Shown here in pieces: positions 61,859 through 64,000 of a DNA stretch of 64,000 nucleotides. Source of the stretch: Pseudolysinimonas_A sp947085045 (GTDB lineage Bacteria > Actinomycetota > Actinomycetes > Actinomycetales > Microbacteriaceae); contig CAMTUU010000004.1 in the NCBI GenBank assembly GCA_947085045.1, positions 212,993 to 276,992 of the forward strand. Reading direction: 5' to 3'. How positions within the stretch are numbered: position 1 is the stretch's first letter; the number at the start of each line of letters is the position of its first letter. The translations under genes were made by a program, and so were the position numbers. A model generated the notes under the pieces. The model worked only from the letters and a program-made list of their open reading frames with translations, was not told the DNA's origin and did not search any database.

Positions 61859-64000
61859 CTACTGGACGTCGATCAACTGCGGCAGGGTTCCGAACGGGGA
61901 TTCGAAACCCCACGTCGTGACCCGGCCTTGAGCGAGGTCATAGGCATCGAGCGCGACGTCGTAGTCGAAGAGCACGACGCGTCCCCACCACGATCCAGCG
62001 CCCGTCATCTCGCTTGCAGCTGTCGTGACCGACGCCAGGCGTGTGACCCCGGCGAGAGAACCGCCGCGCTGCGTCAGCCAGATGTTGTCGGGCGCGCCCG
62101 GTCCCCAGCTCGTCGCCATCACCGGCGGTTCGATGACGCCCTGCGCCAACGCCATGGGTCGTTGACACGGGAACCAGAAGCTCATCGCCCAGCCCACTGC
62201 GGTGGGTGCATCGGCAGGGAACGCCGTGGTCATCCGCTGTGCGGGGATGACCATCGGTTCGCTGACCCCGATCCACCCACCGGGGGCCGTCGAGCCGTCG
62301 ACGGCGACGACGCGCACGAGCGAAGCGTTGTCCGGAATCTGCGAGGGTTCCGCCACCAGCGTTGTCCAACCCGGCCGCGGCGCCGTGTCGGCGATGGCTA
62401 CGGTCGAGAGAGAGCGGCCATCCTCGGACGCGAACTCGAGGAACCCGTCCGTGTCATCCGCTTCGCTGATTCGACCTCCGGCCAGGACGCCGATCCGATC
62501 GCCATCCGCGACCTCGCCGATCGAGTACCAGGGTGAGACGTAGACGCCCACCGCAGCGTCACCTGCTCCATGGCTGGCCCATCCCTCGAGACCTCCGGGG
62601 AGGCGATCGTCTTCCGGCCAAGCTCCGAGGGCGAACGGATCTCCCGATGGACGCGTATCCGACGGCACGGTCTCGGATGGCACCGACGAGACGGCGAGCG
62701 TCGAGCCGGCGGAGCCGTCCCAGATGGTGACGGCATCGGACACTCGGCATTCCCGTCCCGCAGGATCGGCGGCCGTCGCGGCCGCGACCGAGAACCCGCC
62801 TGGAGGGTGCAAGGTCGAGGCGAAGCCGATGACGAGGTAGCTCGTCGAGGTGAGGAGGAAGACTCCCGCCAGGGCCGGAACGGCGTAGAGCGCCGCAGCG
62901 TCGCGCCAGGAGCGTCCGTCGCGTCGCAGCGCGAAGACGGTCGCCATCGCGATGACCCCCGCCGTGCCTACCCACAGCGGGACCGAGCCGAGTTGCCAAC
63001 CGGCGATCTCGGGGGGTGCTCCCGGGTTGATCATCCCCTGATCCCAGGCGTATGCCCAGGTGTTGCGTCCTCGGAACGTGAGCGCGATCACGGGAACAAG
63101 GCTGACCAATGCGACGGGGGCGAGCCAGCGCGGATGCGCCTCCCCGCGACTCAGCGCACGCACGACGGCAGGCAATCCGAGCGCGACGAGAGCAATGAAG
63201 AGCGGTCCCACGCCCGCGATCGCGCCGAAGTGATGGGTCCACTTGCTCGGCGTGATGAGAAGCGCGAGCAGCGAGACCGGCAGCGTGCCGCCGACGAGAG
63301 CAAGCCGAAGAGGCATCGCCGATCTGTCGAGAAGCCGGCTCGCGAGGAATGCGAGCAAGAACCAGACAAGAAGGAGGAGAGCCAGGAGCACGACGGCGCG
63401 TTTGGCGTACGAACCCATGGGAGCGTCGGACAGCAGCAGCGAGTATCGGATCCGCTCGTCGGCCGGACCGAGAGGTGTCTCGACTGAGGAGAACAGCGCC
63501 CGACCGGTGATCACGTCGTGGAGCGAACCGTCGGCGAAGGCCGCGAACAGGGCGATGCTTCCGACGGAAAGTACGGCGATGGTCCTCCCCACGGCGGCCG
63601 AGGCGGAAACCCCGTCGCGAGCGATCGACCAGAAGGCGGGGATTCCCAGTACCAGCGGTGCGAACGCGACCGCTCCGGTGGGATGTGCGGCGAACGCCAG
63701 GCCGGCGACTAGCGCCCCGAGCGAGACGGGGAGCAGGCGGCGTGTCTCGATTGCGCGGGCCGTGGCGGTCAGGGCGATCACACCGGCGAGCGCTCCGAGC
63801 GACTCCGGCCGGCTCCCGATATCGAAGGCGAGCCACCACGCGAGGAAGGCGACGGCGAGAAGCGCCCTCCCGAGGCGGCGGAGCCAGATCGTTTGCGTGG
63901 CGAGGGCCGTGTCGAGGAATCGGCGCGCGAAGAACCACGCGGCCGCGGCGGCGACCACCGAGGGTAACCGGAGCCAGAGGGGTGATCTCCCCCCGATCAG
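61859..64000 (-). CDS. Emb-like arabinosyltransferase (5' end beyond the window)
   Basis: 713 residues visible, open at the right edge. Multi-pass GT-C part with FDIGSRPESLGALAGVIALT (the conserved R-P-E block) and AGLAFAAHPTGAVAFAPLVL, about nine more hydrophobic segments, a TPSKWTHHFGAIAGVGPLF block diagnostic of EmbA/B/C-type enzymes, then a large outside C-terminal region with carbohydrate-binding-like strands (SPWYSIGEVADGDRIGVLAG, WFPCQRPMALAQG, WTTLVAEPSQIP). Emb enzymes add arabinofuranose from decaprenyl-phosphate-arabinose to arabinogalactan or lipoarabinomannan. Convergent with the GT2 gene, 23 bp apart. Confidence 0.88.
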   Translation of the reverse strand: MIGGRSPLWLRLPSVVAAAAAWFFARRFLDTALATQTIWLRRLGRALLAVAFLAWWLAFDIGSRPESLGALAGVIALTATARAIETRRLLPVSLGALVAGLAFAAHPTGAVAFAPLVLGIPAFWSIARDGVSASAAVGRTIAVLSVGSIALFAAFADGSLHDVITGRALFSSVETPLGPADERIRYSLLLSDAPMGSYAKRAVVLLALLLLVWFLLAFLASRLLDRSAMPLRLALVGGTLPVSLLALLITPSKWTHHFGAIAGVGPLFIALVALGLPAVVRALSRGEAHPRWLAPVALVSLVPVIALTFRGRNTWAYAWDQGMINPGAPPEIAGWQLGSVPLWVGTAGVIAMATVFALRRDGRSWRDAAALYAVPALAGVFLLTSTSYLVIGFASTLHPPGGFSVAAATAADPAGRECRVSDAVTIWDGSAGSTLAVSSVPSETVPSDTRPSGDPFALGAWPEDDRLPGGLEGWASHGAGDAAVGVYVSPWYSIGEVADGDRIGVLAGGRISEADDTDGFLEFASEDGRSLSTVAIADTAPRPGWTTLVAEPSQIPDNASLVRVVAVDGSTAPGGWIGVSEPMVIPAQRMTTAFPADAPTAVGWAMSFWFPCQRPMALAQGVIEPPVMATSWGPGAPDNIWLTQRGGSLAGVTRLASVTTAASEMTGAGSWWGRVVLFDYDVALDAYDLAQGRVTTWGFESPFGTLPQLIDVQ

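Overview
The window is GC-rich actinobacterial DNA, most likely from a member of the Microbacteriaceae (Microbacterium/Leifsonia/Clavibacter-like). The protein families, the actinobacterial-type acyl-CoA carboxylase (biotinylated alpha, beta and tiny epsilon subunits), the sdhCDAB order, the DUF4184/DUF6541/DUF6716 families and the many genes that start 5-8 nt downstream of a TANNNT -10 box (leaderless transcripts) all fit. The lineage is my inference; no rRNA gene is present.

Layout. 0-3.5 kb: an ABC exporter (cut by the left edge) behind a tiny helix-turn-helix regulator with twin palindromic operators, a lipoprotein, and a DUF4184 membrane protein that looks frameshifted. 3.5-7.6 kb: riboflavin operon ribD-ribE-ribBA-ribH under an FMN riboswitch, with a RbsD/FucU-type sugar mutarotase as last gene. 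7.7-10.6 kb: trpS, exonuclease III, YihY-type membrane protein. 10.6-12.6 kb: an ECF sigma factor fused to a zinc-finger/membrane/extracellular module, bracketed by two copies of a conserved non-coding element, the second followed by a strong terminator. 12.6-16.2 kb: sdhCDAB. 16.2-18.6 kb: mannosyltransferase and GDP-mannose pyrophosphorylase, divergent. 18.7-32.5 kb: nucleoside uptake and salvage (two BMP lipoproteins, ABC ATPase, two permeases, cdd, deoA, add, phosphopentomutase-like enzyme, purine nucleoside phosphorylase), interrupted by a DUF559 gene boxed in by two long palindromes. 32.5-38.3 kb: LpdA-type flavoprotein, biotin carboxylase/BCCP subunit, Maf, TrmA-family RNA methyltransferase. 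38.5-42.3 kb: response regulator, histidine kinase, kinase-like membrane protein, FkbM methyltransferase. 42.7-44.6 kb: acyl-CoA carboxylase epsilon and beta. 45-49.2 kb: a nonulosonic (sialic-type) acid synthesis and transfer operon. 49.2-54.3 kb: polyprenol-phosphate mannose synthase, birA, GtrA, purK, purE, LCP protein. 54.3-55.1 kb: decayed DNA. 55.1-64 kb: cell-envelope polysaccharide locus (DUF6541 protein, glycosyltransferases, Wzt/Wzm exporter, GlfT1-like enzyme, Emb-like arabinosyltransferase cut by the right edge).

How it fits together. The housekeeping genes follow an order recognisable from Mycobacterium tuberculosis (trpS/yihY, sdh, cdd-deoA-add-pmmB-deoD, lpdA, accA3-maf-accE5-accD5-birA-gtrA-purK-purE, LCP). 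The parts that depart from that order are the accessory parts: the BMP transporter, the palindrome-boxed DUF559 gene, the three-gene signalling unit and the sialic-type cluster. BirA at 50 kb would biotinylate the carboxylase alpha subunit at 35 kb; GDP-mannose made at 17.5 kb could feed the polyprenol-phosphate mannose synthase at 49 kb and the mannosyltransferase at 16 kb; the BMP transporter would supply nucleosides to the salvage enzymes directly downstream.

No tRNA, rRNA, CRISPR array, insertion sequence or prophage was recognised. The most interesting signals are the duplicated element around the sigma-factor fusion, the palindrome-boxed DUF559 cassette, the symmetric -10 boxes serving divergent leaderless genes, and the truncated-NeuB nonulosonic acid cluster.
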